A stretch of 64,000 nucleotides of DNA. It comes from Phragmites australis (lineage: Eukaryota; Streptophyta; Magnoliopsida; Poales; Poaceae). Shown here piece by piece: positions 23,630-34,896 of the stretch. The stretch's first letter is position 1. Each line of letters opens with the position of its first letter. Below the pieces are notes generated by a model. That model did not search any database. It was not told the DNA's origin and saw only the letters and a list, made by a program, of their open reading frames with translations. The DNA is taken from NCBI RefSeq assembly GCF_958298935.1, contig NC_084932.1, positions 14,115,501 to 14,179,500 of the forward strand. Reading direction: 5' to 3'. The position numbers and the translations under genes were made by a program.

Positions 23630-24615
23630 GGAGCACTTGCACGAACATGGATTGAAGCTTTCGTTAGCTATCTTTCCTAGGTCTACAGCTATATCAATCG
23701 ATCTTTTCGATAGTCCACGCCCATCCCTCAGTCATTGTGATAGAAAGAAAAGATATTCAGCAGAATATCTTTTAAATTACCTATCCTATCAGCCTTCCAA
23801 ATGAAACCACAGAACCTGCAAAAAAGAAATAGGTACGATGATTAGTGAAATGTATGTCTGAATTCACAAGTATAGCTTACTCATTCACTGGTGTACTTGA
23901 TGTTATATATAATCATATGATTAGTCTGTAAAGAAAATCAGTAGCACTATCTACAAGCAAACCTTAATAGAATCACACTATCACAGCATATGTACTTGAT
24001 GCTATATACAATCATATGATTTGGTTCTAGGCATTCTTGTCCAAGTACTGTCTCATTCATTGGTGGGAATATTTATTTTAAAACATACAAATACAAGGCA
24101 ACATTGTTGATCTCAAGTACTGTCTCATTCACTGGATGATAGAAATAAAACTGTAATGACACATTTTGGATCAACTGTAAACCGAATTGATCATTATTCA
24201 TTCACATTTGTTTTGTCAAAGACTAACACTGAAAAAGGCTTCCCACCATAAGAGACACACCAACCAGAATACATGTTGTGTTTAGTTAGAACCCACTGTT
24301 AAGAAATCAAATTTTTAGTGTCCTGAAAATGGCAAAACTATTAGTTTAAATATAGTGAAGCCGTTTGTTGATGCAATTATGCAAAGGTTAACTACTATTA
24401 TCATAAGAAAAATTCAGCATGCTTAAACAATAACAAGTGAGGGGACTTGTATCCTTCAAATCATGCCTACACCTTCATCAAAATCCTATAGAGATCAACT
24501 CATATCAGCTATCGGTTCTTGTCTATAGCCATAAGGAACACCTGGACTTCTCAGATACTTCTAAATTCTAACTCAGGGAGTCACTCAAAGCAACGCTCTC
24601 ATAGTCAAAAGTCAC
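23630..24615. other. CACTA non-coding interior
   Basis: AT-rich DNA between the GC-rich leader and the small upstream frame. It probably represents leader intron sequence of the second gene. No recognisable coding or repeat structure. Confidence 0.4.
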
Positions 24616-24960
24616 TGCAACCCTAACCCTAAATTCCCACTGCCGTCGGAGGCTCACCTACGGGGTGACGTTGGGAGGAGGTAGCGGTCTGCTGCGGCGA
24701 GGCACGTCGGGGACGAATCGGCGGGGTGGCGCGTCGGGAGGACGGGCAGCACGTCGGGGCTCGCCGCAGTGGCGCATCTGGAGGAGGCCGCTGGCGTGGC
24801 GACGGGAGGAGGCGGCGGCCGACTACGGGGCGGCGCGTCGGGGACGAAGCGGCGGGGCGGCGCGTCGGGATGATGGGTGGTGCGTCAAGGCTCGGCGGGG
24901 CGACGCGTCGGCACAGCACAGAGGAGCGGCGGCGGGCTGAACTGGTGAATGGTGCGAATG
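24616..24960 (-). promoter_or_regulatory. GC-rich leader of the second CACTA gene
   Basis: A sharp GC island made largely of degenerate GGCGGCGCGTCGGG repeats, next to an internal block of subterminal repeats and a telomere-like ACCCTAACCCTAAA motif near 24612. The same order (subterminal repeats, then GC-rich leader, then gene) precedes the TNP2-type gene at the right end of the element. A promoter and 5' leader role is inferred. Confidence 0.5.
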
Positions 24961-25005
24961 AGGATAGCGCACAGCTAAGTGTTCGGCGTATATATGGTGG
25001 AGGAG

Positions 25006-25225
25006 TATCAGTGCTGGTTGTAGTTTCTAACCGGCACTGATACTAGTATCAGTGCGTATCAGTGCTGGTTATATACCACAGCCGGCACTGATAAGCCCCA
25101 TATCAGTGCCAGTTTCTTGTTCCAGCTGGCTCTGAAACTTGGAGTATCAGTGCCGGTTGTAAACCTAAGTCGGCACTGATAGTAGAAGTATCAGTGCCGA
25201 TTCCTTCATACAATCAGCACTAATA
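25006..25225. repeat. Internal block of CACTA subterminal repeats
   Basis: At least six copies of ATCAGTGCTGGTT or its inverse, in the middle of the element. The block is followed by TTTTTCCCCTTGCAGTC (25230-25246), which reads inverted as GACTGCAAGGGGAAAAATA, a plausible mutated CACTA terminus. Confidence 0.8.
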
Positions 25226-25246
25226 CTTATTTTTCCCCTTGCAGTC

Positions 25247-25619
25247 CAATAAATAGTTTCAAGCGTATAAAATAAATGTTGTAATCTGGAAAATAGTTTT
25301 AGAAAATGCAAATTAATTTTGAAAATTATTTATTCTAGAAAATGCAAATAAATTTTATAAAACCGTTTTAACATGTTTTATGTTAAAAAAAATCATCTTT
25401 CTAATTAGCTTTCTGATAATTATTTTAATAGTCAAAGCATACACTTTCTGATATTTAATTAGCTATCTAATGATGTTTGAGGCGGTCGTTGATTGTAGAT
25501 CGATTTCGAGTGAAATAACACAAAACATCAACTTGTTACAAAATATCGGCCTCACTTTTTTACATCCCCTGATACAAATTACAGCGAATCCTAAATTAAG
25601 TATTACATCAAAGCTGCTT
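25247..25619 (+). repeat. AT-rich remnant resembling a retrotransposon LTR
   Basis: Segments such as AAAATGCAAATAAATTTTAT and CGTTTTAACATGTTTTATG resemble the AT-rich middle of the solo LTR at 3110-6176 (about 4310-4450). The stretch lies between the internal repeat block and the end of the TNP2-type frame, so a small LTR-derived piece may sit in the element. It overlaps what would be the 3' untranslated region of the transposase gene. Confidence 0.4.
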
Positions 25620-28600
25620 TTATTTAATGATTATAGCTTCGTTATGATCACGGCGTATGTATGTAGGTTCCTCAGTGTCATCAATGAGAGGCAGGTTGAC
25701 ATTCTCTCCGAAAGGAGGTAGGTCGTTAAATTGATTGTAGTCTTCCTCGTCGACGACATCCTCAACACCGACAATCTTTCTTTTTGCTTGTAGAACCACA
25801 TGGCGTTCCTCCTTGTTAACTGGGCATGTGTCCTTTACATAGAAGACTTGAGCAATATCATTGGCAAGCACAAATGGTTGTTCTCTGTATCTGACGAGTT
25901 TGAGGTTGACGGTAGTCATACCGAACTTATCGGTATTCACTTCACCTGAGAGACTGACCCATTGACACCAGAACAGGGGGACCTTCAACTGTTCTCCATA
26001 TTGAAGCTCCCAAATCTCCACTATGAATCCATAGTAGGTCTCCCTGTTGTCACCGCGGTTGTATGGATCAATACGGACATTGCTATTTTGGTTAGTGCTC
26101 CTGTTGTCTTGTGCTCTCGTATAAAATGTATAGTCGTTAATGTCGTATGATTTATATGTATGAATCATAGTTGACGGCCCATTAGCCAGCATTTCCAACA
26201 GTGCATCATCTGTATCTTTATCCATCATGTGTCTACGTAACCAACTGCCGAAATTATCTATGTGCGCTCTTGCAATCCAATCGTCTGACCTTGTTGGATT
26301 TGTGGACCGTAGCATTTGCACGTGCGCTGGAACATACAGGTCCACTATATTTGCTTGTTGCAAAACTGTGAAATGTGATTGGGTGAATGAAACATAATCG
26401 TCGGAATGGACTAAATTGTGACCTAGCATCCCTTTCCCCTTAAGCCTTCCCTCATGGTGAGATACAGGCTTACCAATTGCTTTCAAATCCATGTAGTTGA
26501 CGGCGAACTCAACGACCTCCTCCGTTCCCCAGCCTTGGGCCATGCAACCTTCCGGCCAACCTCGGTTACGAACATATTTCGTCAGAACTGACATGAACCT
26601 TTTGAAAGGATACATCTGATGTAGAAACATGGGGCCAAGGTACATTATCTCATGCACGATGTGAACAATGAGATGGGGCATTATGTCAAAAAATGATGGA
26701 GGGAAAATACTCTCAAGCTGGCATATAGTATGGACCACGTCTTCCTGCAGCTTTGTTAGTTTGGTCGGATCGATGACCTTCTGTGAAATTGCATTGAAAA
26801 ACGAACACAACTTTATGATTGGGTCTTGAACCTTATCCGGCAGAATACCTCTAATTGCAACAGCAAGCAACTGTATCATCATCATGTGACAATCATGGGA
26901 CTTCATGCCAACTAACTTTAAAGTTTTCATGTTCACTAATCTCTTTACATTGGAGGAGTAACCGGTCGGAACTTTGATTTCATGCAAGCAACTGCACAGG
27001 CTCATCTTCTCTTCCTTGCTCAGGGTGTAGCAAGCCGTGGGAAGTTCGTTTGCCCCGTTGCCTAGGATTTTAGGATGCAGAATTTTCCTTAGCTTCATAT
27101 CTTCCAGGTCCAACCGTGCATTGAGTGTATCTTTTGTTTTGCCAGGTATGTCCAGTAAGGTACTAATCAAGCTGTCAAACACATTCTTCTCCACATGCAT
27201 GACGTCGATCGCGTGTTGGACCATCAAGTGCTTCCAATAAGGTAGGTTCCAAAAAATTGATCTCTTCTTAAACATAGGAGCGGGTTTTCCAGCTGGGAAT
27301 TTTTTACCGCCTTTCCCCTTTCCAAGGACAACTTTAAGATTCTTTACCATCTTATATACATGTTGCCCAGTGTGAAGCTTCGGAGCGCGACGAGTCTCCA
27401 CTGTCCCGTTAAAAGCTCTTTTATTCCTGCGGTACGGGTGATCCGGGCGCAGAAACCTACGATGACCCATGTATACCATTTTCTTACAATTCTTCAGCCA
27501 TAGCCCCTTTGTTTGATCCAAACACCAGACACATCCATTGTAGCCTTTTAAAGTCTTTCCCGATAGGTTTGCAAGAGCAGGCCAATCCTGAATCGTTACG
27601 AACAACATTGCGCGTAGGTTGAAATGCTCGCGTTTTTATTCATCCCACACCCGTATGCTATCTGTCCATAGTACAAGGAGATCATTAAGCAATGATTGGA
27701 GATACACATTGATATCGTTATCAGGTTGATTCGGGCCACTGATCAGCAAAGGCATCATAAGGAACGCCCGCTTCATACACAGCCAAGATGGAAGGTTACA
27801 GATACAGAGAGTCACGGGCCAAGTGCTATGACTATTGCTCATGTTGGCGAAAGGATTCATCCCATCTGTACTCAACCCGAACCTTATATTCCTCACTTCA
27901 GCTTTGAATTCCTTGTATTCTGTATCGAAGTTCCTCCATTGCATTCCATCAGCAGGGTGTCTAAGCATTCCGTCTTTCTTGCACCCTTCGGCGTGCCATC
28001 GCATCAACTCGGCATTCGCTTTGTTGGTAAACAATTGCTTCAGACGGGAGATTATAGGGAAATACCATACCATCTTAGCGGAGGGTCTTTTATCCTTCAT
28101 CTTCTCCCCTACGTCATCGCTATCGATATCGTCAACGTTGCGCTTGTACCGTGATACACCGCAAATGCGACACTCTTCCAAGTTTGCATCCCCGTTGTGA
28201 AATAACATGCAGTCGTTTCGACAAGCATGTATTTTCTCTACATCCAACCCCAACGGACAGATAATCTGCTTGGCGTGGTACGTGTTTTTAGGCAACTTGT
28301 TGCCCTCTAGAAGCAAGTCCCTCATGAATCGTAACAACTCGTTGAAGCCCTTATCAGACCAACCATTGCTAGACTTCATTTGCAGCAATGTCAGCACAAC
28401 ATGCAACTTGTTGTGCTCTTCCTTACAGCCCGGGAACACCGGTGTTTTAATGTCCTCCTTCATGCACTCGAACTTTTCATGTTGTCTATCACTGGTGAAG
28501 TCTCCCTCCGCATTGCACAACATTTCGTGTAGGTCGTCATCATCGTTGCCGACAAAAGTATCTTCGAACTCCGACATATCGATGTCTTCGTCAGCCGTCA

Positions 28601-29125
28601 TATCGTTGCCTCTGTCTTCCTCGACTGTGGGCTGCTCTTCATGCACAACCTCCTCATGTTTATCGTGCACGATCCAGCGGATATAGCCAGGCTTAAAACC
28701 CCTACGAAGTAAGTGTGCACGGATCTGCTCTATGCCTGAGAACTGCTTCTCATTCTTGCAATCAACGCAGGGACAGCATATATATTGATCATCACTCTTT
28801 TTTTTTGGCTTTCTGTATGCCGCGGCAGCCCTCAAAAAAGCATCCACGCCATGAAAGAACTCTTGGCCACAACGGTCAGAGTTGTACATCCATGTCCAGT
28901 CCATCTGCAAATTTATGATTATCATTAGTTTTACCAATCAAGAAAAAACCAAAGAAATGATAACCATGCAATATTTCAAAATGCAAATCTAATTTATTGA
29001 ATTACCTCGCATCTTGATTGCTCCATGTCAGATGACCCATCACCTTCCGACACTTGGTCTCGGTCGGAGGACCCACCTTCTAAATATTGCCGCATTCGCT
29101 TGCAACTAGCGGGTGGATTTGCCAT
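25620..29125 (-). pseudogene. CACTA TNP2-type transposase, one stop codon
   Basis: The DDE transposase that would cut and move the element. Exon 1 is 29125-29006 (40 codons, donor GAG/GTAATT); exon 2 starts at 28904 after TTGCAG, beginning MDWTWMYNSDRCGQEF (transposase-associated domain). In one continuous frame it then carries CRICGVSRYK, the transposase_21 core with GLSTDGMNPF and DVMHVEKNVFDSL, a DUF4218 segment (about 26650-26450) and a DUF4216-like C-terminus (about 26050-25850). The only break in about 1,134 codons is a TAA at 27638-27636, where RVWDE is followed by the stop and then KREHFNLRAMLF. A tyrosine is expected there in relatives. Length fits the family. Confidence 0.88.
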
Positions 29126-29699
29126 CCCTACAGCACAATATTCATATTCAATATGTTAATTTTTTTTTTACTAATTCACTACTAGAAAATTTGAGCTAGG
29201 TTTTAATCTATTTAGAGGTGATTTAAATATTCTTTTTATTAAATCACTACTAGAAAATTAGAGCTAGGTTTTAATCTATCTAGAGAAGTTTGAAGAATAA
29301 TGTTTTTCCATTTTATGTGTTTTTAAATTAATGAAACGTAAATGGTTAGTAAAACATTAACCAAGAAATTATGTTAATCAGCTGTTTCATGATTTGATGG
29401 TGTTTTTTTGTACAGAGGATGATAAAAGAAGCTTAACAAATTTGGTGTCATCATTTTTGGATTTCTCCTTAATTCGTTATGGAATTAATAATTTACAGCA
29501 AAATTAATGGAATAAAGGAATTTCAGTACACTTTTCAAATGTGCTTGTATTTTTAACATGTATATTACATCAATGTGAACACAACAAAATTAGTTTCACC
29601 CTTTTCTGAGCTCTAATTATTTTTCTACGTATTTTATAATCTTAACAATTTTAGTTTCACTCTTTTCCAAACACAACAAAATTAGTTTCACTCATTTTA
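29126..29699. other. CACTA 5' leader region, AT-rich
   Basis: AT-rich DNA upstream of the TNP2-type start. It contains a duplicated CACTACTAGAAAATT-like segment at about 29178 and 29244 with TAGGTTTTAATCTAT after each, and no gene. It probably includes a leader intron. Confidence 0.4.
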
Positions 29700-30062
29700 T
29701 TACAATCTAGGTGAACCGGCGACGAATAGAGAGAAGTGAGGAGAGCATGAGCTACTTAAAAAGGAGGGGGATGTCACCATACCTTCGGCCTGGTCGGAGA
29801 GTGGCCGGAGGTGGCTGCAGTTGGCGTGGAGGCAGAGGAGGGCGTGGAGGCAGAGGAGAGCTCGTGAGGTGCCCGGCCAGCTGGAGAAGAAGGATGAAGA
29901 GGGCGCGGCCGAGCTCCTTGTCAGCCTTCCGCCTAAGGGAGGGGTCCAGGGTGACGTCCAGCCGCAGCTCCTCGTCTGGCTGACCCCAAGCGCAAGGTAG
30001 AGCTCCAACAAATGGCGGGAGAGCTTTCTGCTGGCGGGAGAAGAAGGCGCGAGCCTTTAAAA
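29700..30062 (-). promoter_or_regulatory. GC-rich leader of the TNP2-type gene
   Basis: A GC-rich island with GGAGGCAGAGGAG repeats between the right-end subterminal repeats and the transposase gene. It is a probable promoter-proximal leader, matching the arrangement at 24616-24960. Confidence 0.45.
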
Positions 30063-30069
30063 GACGTAT

Positions 30070-30260
30070 AATTATTAGTACCGGCTCATAGTTACAAGGC
30101 AACACTGAAGTATCAGTGCCGGTTCGTTCTAATAACCAGCACTGATACTCAGTATCAATGCCGGTTCAACCGGGCTCGACCATCGATCGAGCGCGGAAAG
30201 TTACGAGCCGGCACTGATGCTTCATCAGTGCCGGTTTGTGCCTAACCGGCACTGATGGGG
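30070..30260. repeat. CACTA subterminal repeats, right block
   Basis: ATCAGTGCCGGTT-like units in both orientations just inside the right CACTA end, matching the blocks at 18950 and 25006. Confidence 0.85.
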
Positions 30261-30499
30261 CAGCACGAACGACCATTTCTATTGTAGTGAGTTAGATACA
30301 TAGATCATCCTCATGCATCAATTTGTCGGAAACCTTTAGAACCTTGAGATTACCCACAATTGAAGGAACATTCCTAAAATCTGAAAAATCAAAAACATAG
30401 ACAAAGACATATACATCAGTTAAAAAAACAATTCTTGCACAATTATAATTACTGGCAAACTATTTAAATTATCAGTTTTTATTGCCATAGCGACCCAAT

Positions 30500-32260
30500 G
30501 ATTCATATCCATGCTTGTACCATTTTAGGATCAAGATGACTGTGATAAGGATCAACCACACAACCACTATCACTAAAAGCAGACTCTGAAGCAAACGTTG
30601 ACACTTGTATGACCATCACACCTTTTAGCAAGCAAGTCCTTTATCTCACAAAAACCTTTATTAAACATGTTTGAGTTGGGTATAAAGTAGCAGAGAGAAG
30701 TTCAATGAAATCATAGAATGTCTTCGAGCACTGAAAATTTTAAGAGCCATGTTCCATTCAAAATAACATGGAGAAAATTTCTCATACCTATGATGATCTG
30801 AGGACTTGAGTCTCACAAAAACAAGTTTGTAGTACAAGGCATCCCTTAACATCAGATAGGTTGAATTTTACCTAGTTGAAACATCAAATGGGTGACCCTT
30901 CATTGTATCCAACTCACACTCAGTAGCATGCTTCATGAGTTCCTCCCATTGCAATGGAGAGCACTTTATAGCTAGTACAAGTGCTTTAATATTCTTAATT
31001 GTTCATGAAATTACACTCAAATCATCTCTAGCAACCAAATTGAGTATGCGACAAGCACATCTCACATGAAAAAACAAACCATCACAAATTAAAGAAGCAT
31101 GTCCATTCTCCTTGAGAACAGTAATTATATTTTTGACTGACACTTCATTTGCATTAGCATTGTCCAAAGTCAAGGCAAATAATTTTTTCTTAATGTATCA
31201 TCTAACCATAACTTCAGTGAAGGTGTCTGACAACTTTTCACCAGTATGTCGTCCTTCTACATGGAAAAAACCAACAATTCTCTTTTGAATACGCTAGTCG
31301 CATCATCTATCCAATGAATGGTGACACACGTATATGATTTGTTCTGAGATGATGTCCACATATCCATGGTTACACTAAAGCAACAATGAACAATTTTAAA
31401 ATATGCATACAACTTCGCCTTTCCTTCCAAATATATGTTCATTTTTTTCCTTCCTAACAATGACACGAGACTTGATTGAAAAGTTAGGTCGCATGAATTT
31501 AATAAACTCAACAAGGTATTCATGCTCGTCGATATTAAAAGAGTACTCATGCATGATTATTGCTAAATACAATTTCTTGCCACTAGCTTCTTGATCATAC
31601 CTGTAACGCTCAACAACAATAATGGTTTTTCATGATCATTTTCTACTTCGAGTTGCTATTGCCCTTTTACTATACTATGTGTTTGACTTCAGATGGTTCC
31701 AAAATCGAGTTGTTCCATTGTTGCTCTCAACTCTATATTTGCTCTTGAAATTTGGCAAGTTGCAATACCCCCACAACTATTCATACTTCTTCCCATTCAT
31801 CTCTATTATCTCTGTTTTCTTGGTAAAGTACTGCCAAACATCAAATATGCACTTCTTATGCCTCTTTGTAGTTGTCTGAAGTTCCTTGTCAATAAGAACA
31901 ACATCTTGATTTGCAGCTACATCACCCCTCCCTTGTGTCTGTGTGCCACTGCCAATAGTTCAATTTTTATCTATCTTCCACTACCTACTGCTACTACTAC
32001 TTGGAGTAGAGGTGTACCTTGAGTAAAGGTGTTGTACTTGGTGATGAGAGAAGGCGGCGGTGGCGTTAGGAGCAAGAATCCCAAGGACTTGGAGTCGGAA
32101 GGTGCTATTTCGGTGGGCGGCATTGTTGGCTCATCGTGACTCCAAGGGGTGAGGGTGTCGGAGGAGGGTTGTGTCGATGATCGACCGGATGACACACAGG
32201 TGCGTCGCACACGTGTGGAAAGGGGCAGAGCCAGCATCAATTGAAGGCCTAGGCCCTAGC
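30500..32260 (-). pseudogene. hAT transposase, BED-finger type, decayed
   Basis: Fragments in family order on the minus strand. A BED-finger-like segment lies at 31880-31690 (FDVWQYFTKK ... GTTRFWNHLK), with its metal ligands partly eroded. The catalytic half is at about 31550-31250 (VTMDMWTSSQNKSYTCVTIH). FALTLDNANANEVSV and FHVRCACRILNL lie at about 31200-31000, where the usual His of the RCxAHxLNL motif is Arg. LRDALYYKLVFVRLKSS follows at 30850, and a C-terminal dimerisation segment (FASESAFSDSGCVVDPY) near 30590. Stops and frameshifts are numerous. An internal deletion joins YPTQTCLIKVF to the dimerisation domain. The last exon is at 18638-18697. Confidence 0.75.
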
Positions 32261-32900
32261 TCCCAGGCGGTCATGGGTGGAGGATGCAACCATGCATGTC
32301 ATGGGCTCACCCTCAAGGATGGGCATGGCAGTGGTGGAGAGGGTTTATGCTGATGAGGGGGAACATCAGAGCAGTTGAGCAGGCACGTTGCTCATGCAAC
32401 TTTATCTAGAGGAGAGGGGGCGATGGTGCAACTTGAGCTGTAGCCTGGAGGAGACGGAGAGCGGCCTAGAGGAGAGCTGGCAATGGTGCAGCTTGAGTGA
32501 TTGAGAGGAGATTAGGGATGATTCAATCCAAAGGAGAGGAGAGTGGTATAGGCAGCGTAGAGCTAGGGTTGGGCTCTTGGGCCAAGGCAACTGAGCTTGA
32601 GGAAGGAAGAATGGGTCGACTTGATGGGGGCATGGGGCAATTGGACAATAGGCTAAAGTATGGCCATATGGGCCTAGGTGGAAACGGAAATCCCATTGGG
32701 AATATCCCGATGAGAAGCAGGATACCGACAATTCGATCGGTACCATGCTCAAATAGTTTCCGCCCCATTTTCGGATTTCACTTATTGGTTTCAAACTAAT
32801 TTTAGGTAAGAACCAAAAAACAAAATCGGTCAAGAAAAATCGGATATGGCACTGGGACGAGACGAGATTTTCCAGTACTATTTTCATCCCTAGGCAGGGC

Positions 32901-32957
32901 CAAACGACCCATCTTTGTGCCCAAGCACAACACCGTGCATCCTGGACATGGTTCTTC
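32901..32957. other. Short spacer between hAT and copia
   Basis: CATCTTTGTGCCCAAGCACA-type sequence, seen in many grass repeats. It is too short to classify. Confidence 0.35.
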
Positions 32958-33133
32958 AGTTAGAGATATATTTCCTTATATAGTTGTATAACTAATCATG
33001 GTAGTTTATTCCTTGTATATCTCTAGCAGTTGTAACCTAAGACGACTAGGTTGATTTCTATAAAACGGCGCCCTCGGTCATCCTTCCCTATGCGGCCTTT
33101 TTCCTAACTCCTCTCTCGATCTACTTCCTTTTA
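32958..33133 (+). repeat. 5' LTR of split Ty1/copia element
   Basis: GTTAGAGATATATTTCCTTA through TATCTCTAGCAGTTGTAA and AAAACGGCGCCCT matches the 3' LTR starting at 54874. The initial TG has become AG. It is followed directly by a tRNA-Met-type primer site. Confidence 0.8.
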
Positions 33134-33147
33134 TGGTATCAGGATCC
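33134..33147 (+). promoter_or_regulatory. Primer binding site of the copia element
   Basis: TGGTATCAGGATCC, one base from the standard TGGTATCAGAGCC complement of initiator tRNA-Met, right after the 5' LTR. Confidence 0.7.
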
Positions 33148-33226
33148 TACAGAACCAATGCTTGTGTTCTGCGTTTATCTTCCACCTTCACTTCTGCAAT
33201 CACCCACCATTTGTCGATCGACATCC

Positions 33227-33408
33227 TACATGTCGACCTCGTCTGCTAACACCTCGGCCACCTCCGGTGTCCAGGCAAGCCACACCATTCCTGCACAATC
33301 AGTGTTCATCAACCCTGTTTGCACGGTGTTAGTGAAGTCTCACATGCCCATTGTCCTTGACATTAAGCTTTGAACTTCCAAAAGTGGTCTTCCTTATTTA
33401 GATCGTTG
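33227..33408 (+). pseudogene. Ty1/copia gag N-terminus, truncated
   Basis: MSTSSANTSATSGVQASHT then VLVKSHMPIVLDIKL, the usual start of copia gag. A TGA follows where TGC would continue in frame as NFQKWSSLFRS. The frame is lost at 33408, where other retroelement DNA begins. The rest of this element resumes near 52659, about 19 kb away. Confidence 0.65.
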
Positions 33409-34384
33409 TGGTCTTCCAAAAGTGATATCTTTATTTCCTTACTCTTGTGTGTTACTTTGATATTCATGCTTGTATGCTTATATGTATGTGCATTGAGTTA
33501 ATTTTGTGATATTCAAATATGTTATTTTGAACTGACCGAATGTTCCGATGAACAATATCAGAACATACGGTGAACAGTAAAATCGAAACATCTGATGAAC
33601 AGTAAAATCAAAACTTCCGATTAGAGCTTCTTCCATAGCTTGCTAAATTTGAATAATCTTTGTCACCCTAGGGTTATAAAATTCACATTTGTTTAGAGTG
33701 ATTGTGCGCTAGTTGAGCCTAGCATATTTAGTTTTTTCACTTGTGAAAAATCCGTTGAAAGGATCAGTGACATCCTAGGAGGGTGAATTAAGACATTTGA
33801 AACTAATCAGCTCCAAAAACTTCACAAGATAAATCTATATTAATTTCTATTAAATATGCTTTAGATTCATCTAGTGTGTCTACTCTACCATTCAAAGGTT
33901 TGCAACCTATTGTCAATCCTAGCAAGCTACTCTATGAAGGTAAACATGCAAGGATAGATTGAAAGAGGTAAATGTGAAAACAGAAATAAAGTAGAGAGAG
34001 CAAACTCGGCATAAGAGATTTTTTATCATGTGATATCAATGGCATAAACACCACCCCTAATCCTTATTGGAGCAGCCATCTAGGCTATAGCTCTCGGACG
34101 GCACCTAAACATGACCCTTGAGCTACCAAGGCCTCAAGTGGGTAGAGCCACCAAGTCAAGTCTCACCACAAGCCTCGTTTCCAGTCACTTGTCATCGTAT
34201 TCACTTCGGAGATTGGTCTACCAAGGCAAGGGTCTCTGCATCCCCGTACAAGAGTCTGGTTGCCACTCCACACCAAGTCAGAGCGTCAACAAGCTTGAGC
34301 CACAAAGGTCCAAGGTGTCGGTGAGTCATCAAGACTCTAAGGTATTGGCATACCACTTGGTACAAGATAGGATTCTTCTCAGCG
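33409..34384 (+). mobile_element. Retroelement fragment with short tandem motif
   Basis: No protein frame is visible. Near 33535-33630 GAACAGTAAAATC-type units recur, a pattern seen in long LTRs of grass copia elements of the Maximus/SIRE type. At 33770-34380 follows AGGATCAGTGACATCCTAGG and a run of sequence common in grass retroelements. The lineage is a guess and limits are unclear. Confidence 0.4.
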
Positions 34385-34388
34385 TCAC

Positions 34389-34595
34389 ATCCGGGCCCGG
34401 TCTCTCGAGGTGGGGGATCTAGTTCTCCGACGCGTCCAATCGCGCGAAGGAAGGAATAAACTGTCCCCTATGTGGGAATGCCCCTTTACAGTGATCGGTG
34501 TCCCGCGAGAAAGCTCCTTCCGGTTGGCTGCAGAGGATGGGCAGTCGCTCCCCAACGCGTGGAACATCGAGCATCTGTGCAAATTCTTCCCCTAG
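34389..34595 (+). pseudogene. Integrase C-terminus of Tat-like pol
   Basis: RARSLEVGDLVLRRVQSREG ... KLSPMWECPFTV ... NAWNIEHLCKFFP and a stop. The GDLVLRR, KLSPxWExPF and WNxxHLxxFFP motifs are the usual end of plant Ty3/gypsy polyproteins. Everything upstream in pol is absent. The surviving frame is open over about 68 codons. Confidence 0.75.
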
Positions 34596-34896
34596 ATGGC
34601 ATGTATGCGAGCTTAGGTCAACCAGGTCGGGGGCTCCCCCCCCCCCCAAGTTGACCGGGGGCTACCACTAACCGGGTAAGTCACCCAGTCATGTAAAAAT
34701 CGTCAATACAATATATATATCAATGTGCAGTTCTTATGTCAAATTTTATTTTTCTGGATTCCATATGTTTAATCTGTCTGGTGAGATGCTCGATTGTGCG
34801 AGAGAAAAAAATTCGCTCTCCTATTTTCCCCGTTGATAAAGAATCCCGATCGGTATGCGCGCGGGCAGTTGCCGCTGACTTATGTCTGTCGTGGTA

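Larger units (their letters stand above)
18936..30289 (-). mobile_element. CACTA (En/Spm-type) element, 11.35 kb
   Basis: The left end is CACTACAACAAAAATGATC and the right end, inverted, is CACTACAATAGAAATGGTC. AGT flanks both (18933-18935, 30290-30292). Subterminal repeats with the core ATCAGTGCCGGT fill both ends and, unusually, a third block at 25006-25225. Two minus-strand genes lie inside: a TNP2-type transposase (29125-25620), then a decayed gene ending in a Ulp1-like region (23006-19423). Each is preceded by a subterminal-repeat block and a GC-rich leader. Both genes are broken, so this copy is not autonomous as it stands. Confidence 0.9.
16739..32892 (-). mobile_element. hAT element split by two CACTA insertions
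   Basis: The left end reads TAGGTATGAAAACGG and the right end, inverted, reads TAGGGATGAAAATAG. The flanks are GGCGGGGC (16731-16738) and GGCAGGGC (32893-32900), 7 of 8 bases, as expected for an 8-bp hAT duplication. Without the CACTA insertions at 17406-18637 and 18936-30289, about 3.6 kb remain. That is a normal size for an autonomous plant hAT. The surviving parts carry a minus-strand hAT transposase pseudogene whose last exon is cut off on the far side of the large CACTA element. Confidence 0.75.

Noticed and set aside
24629..25040. Overlapping GC-rich open frames on both strands
   Set aside because: They follow GGCGGCGCGTCGGG repeats; arginine/alanine-rich products are composition artefacts.
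27696..28686. Plus-strand frames of 120-160 codons
   Set aside because: They are shadows of the TNP2-type transposase frame on the minus strand.
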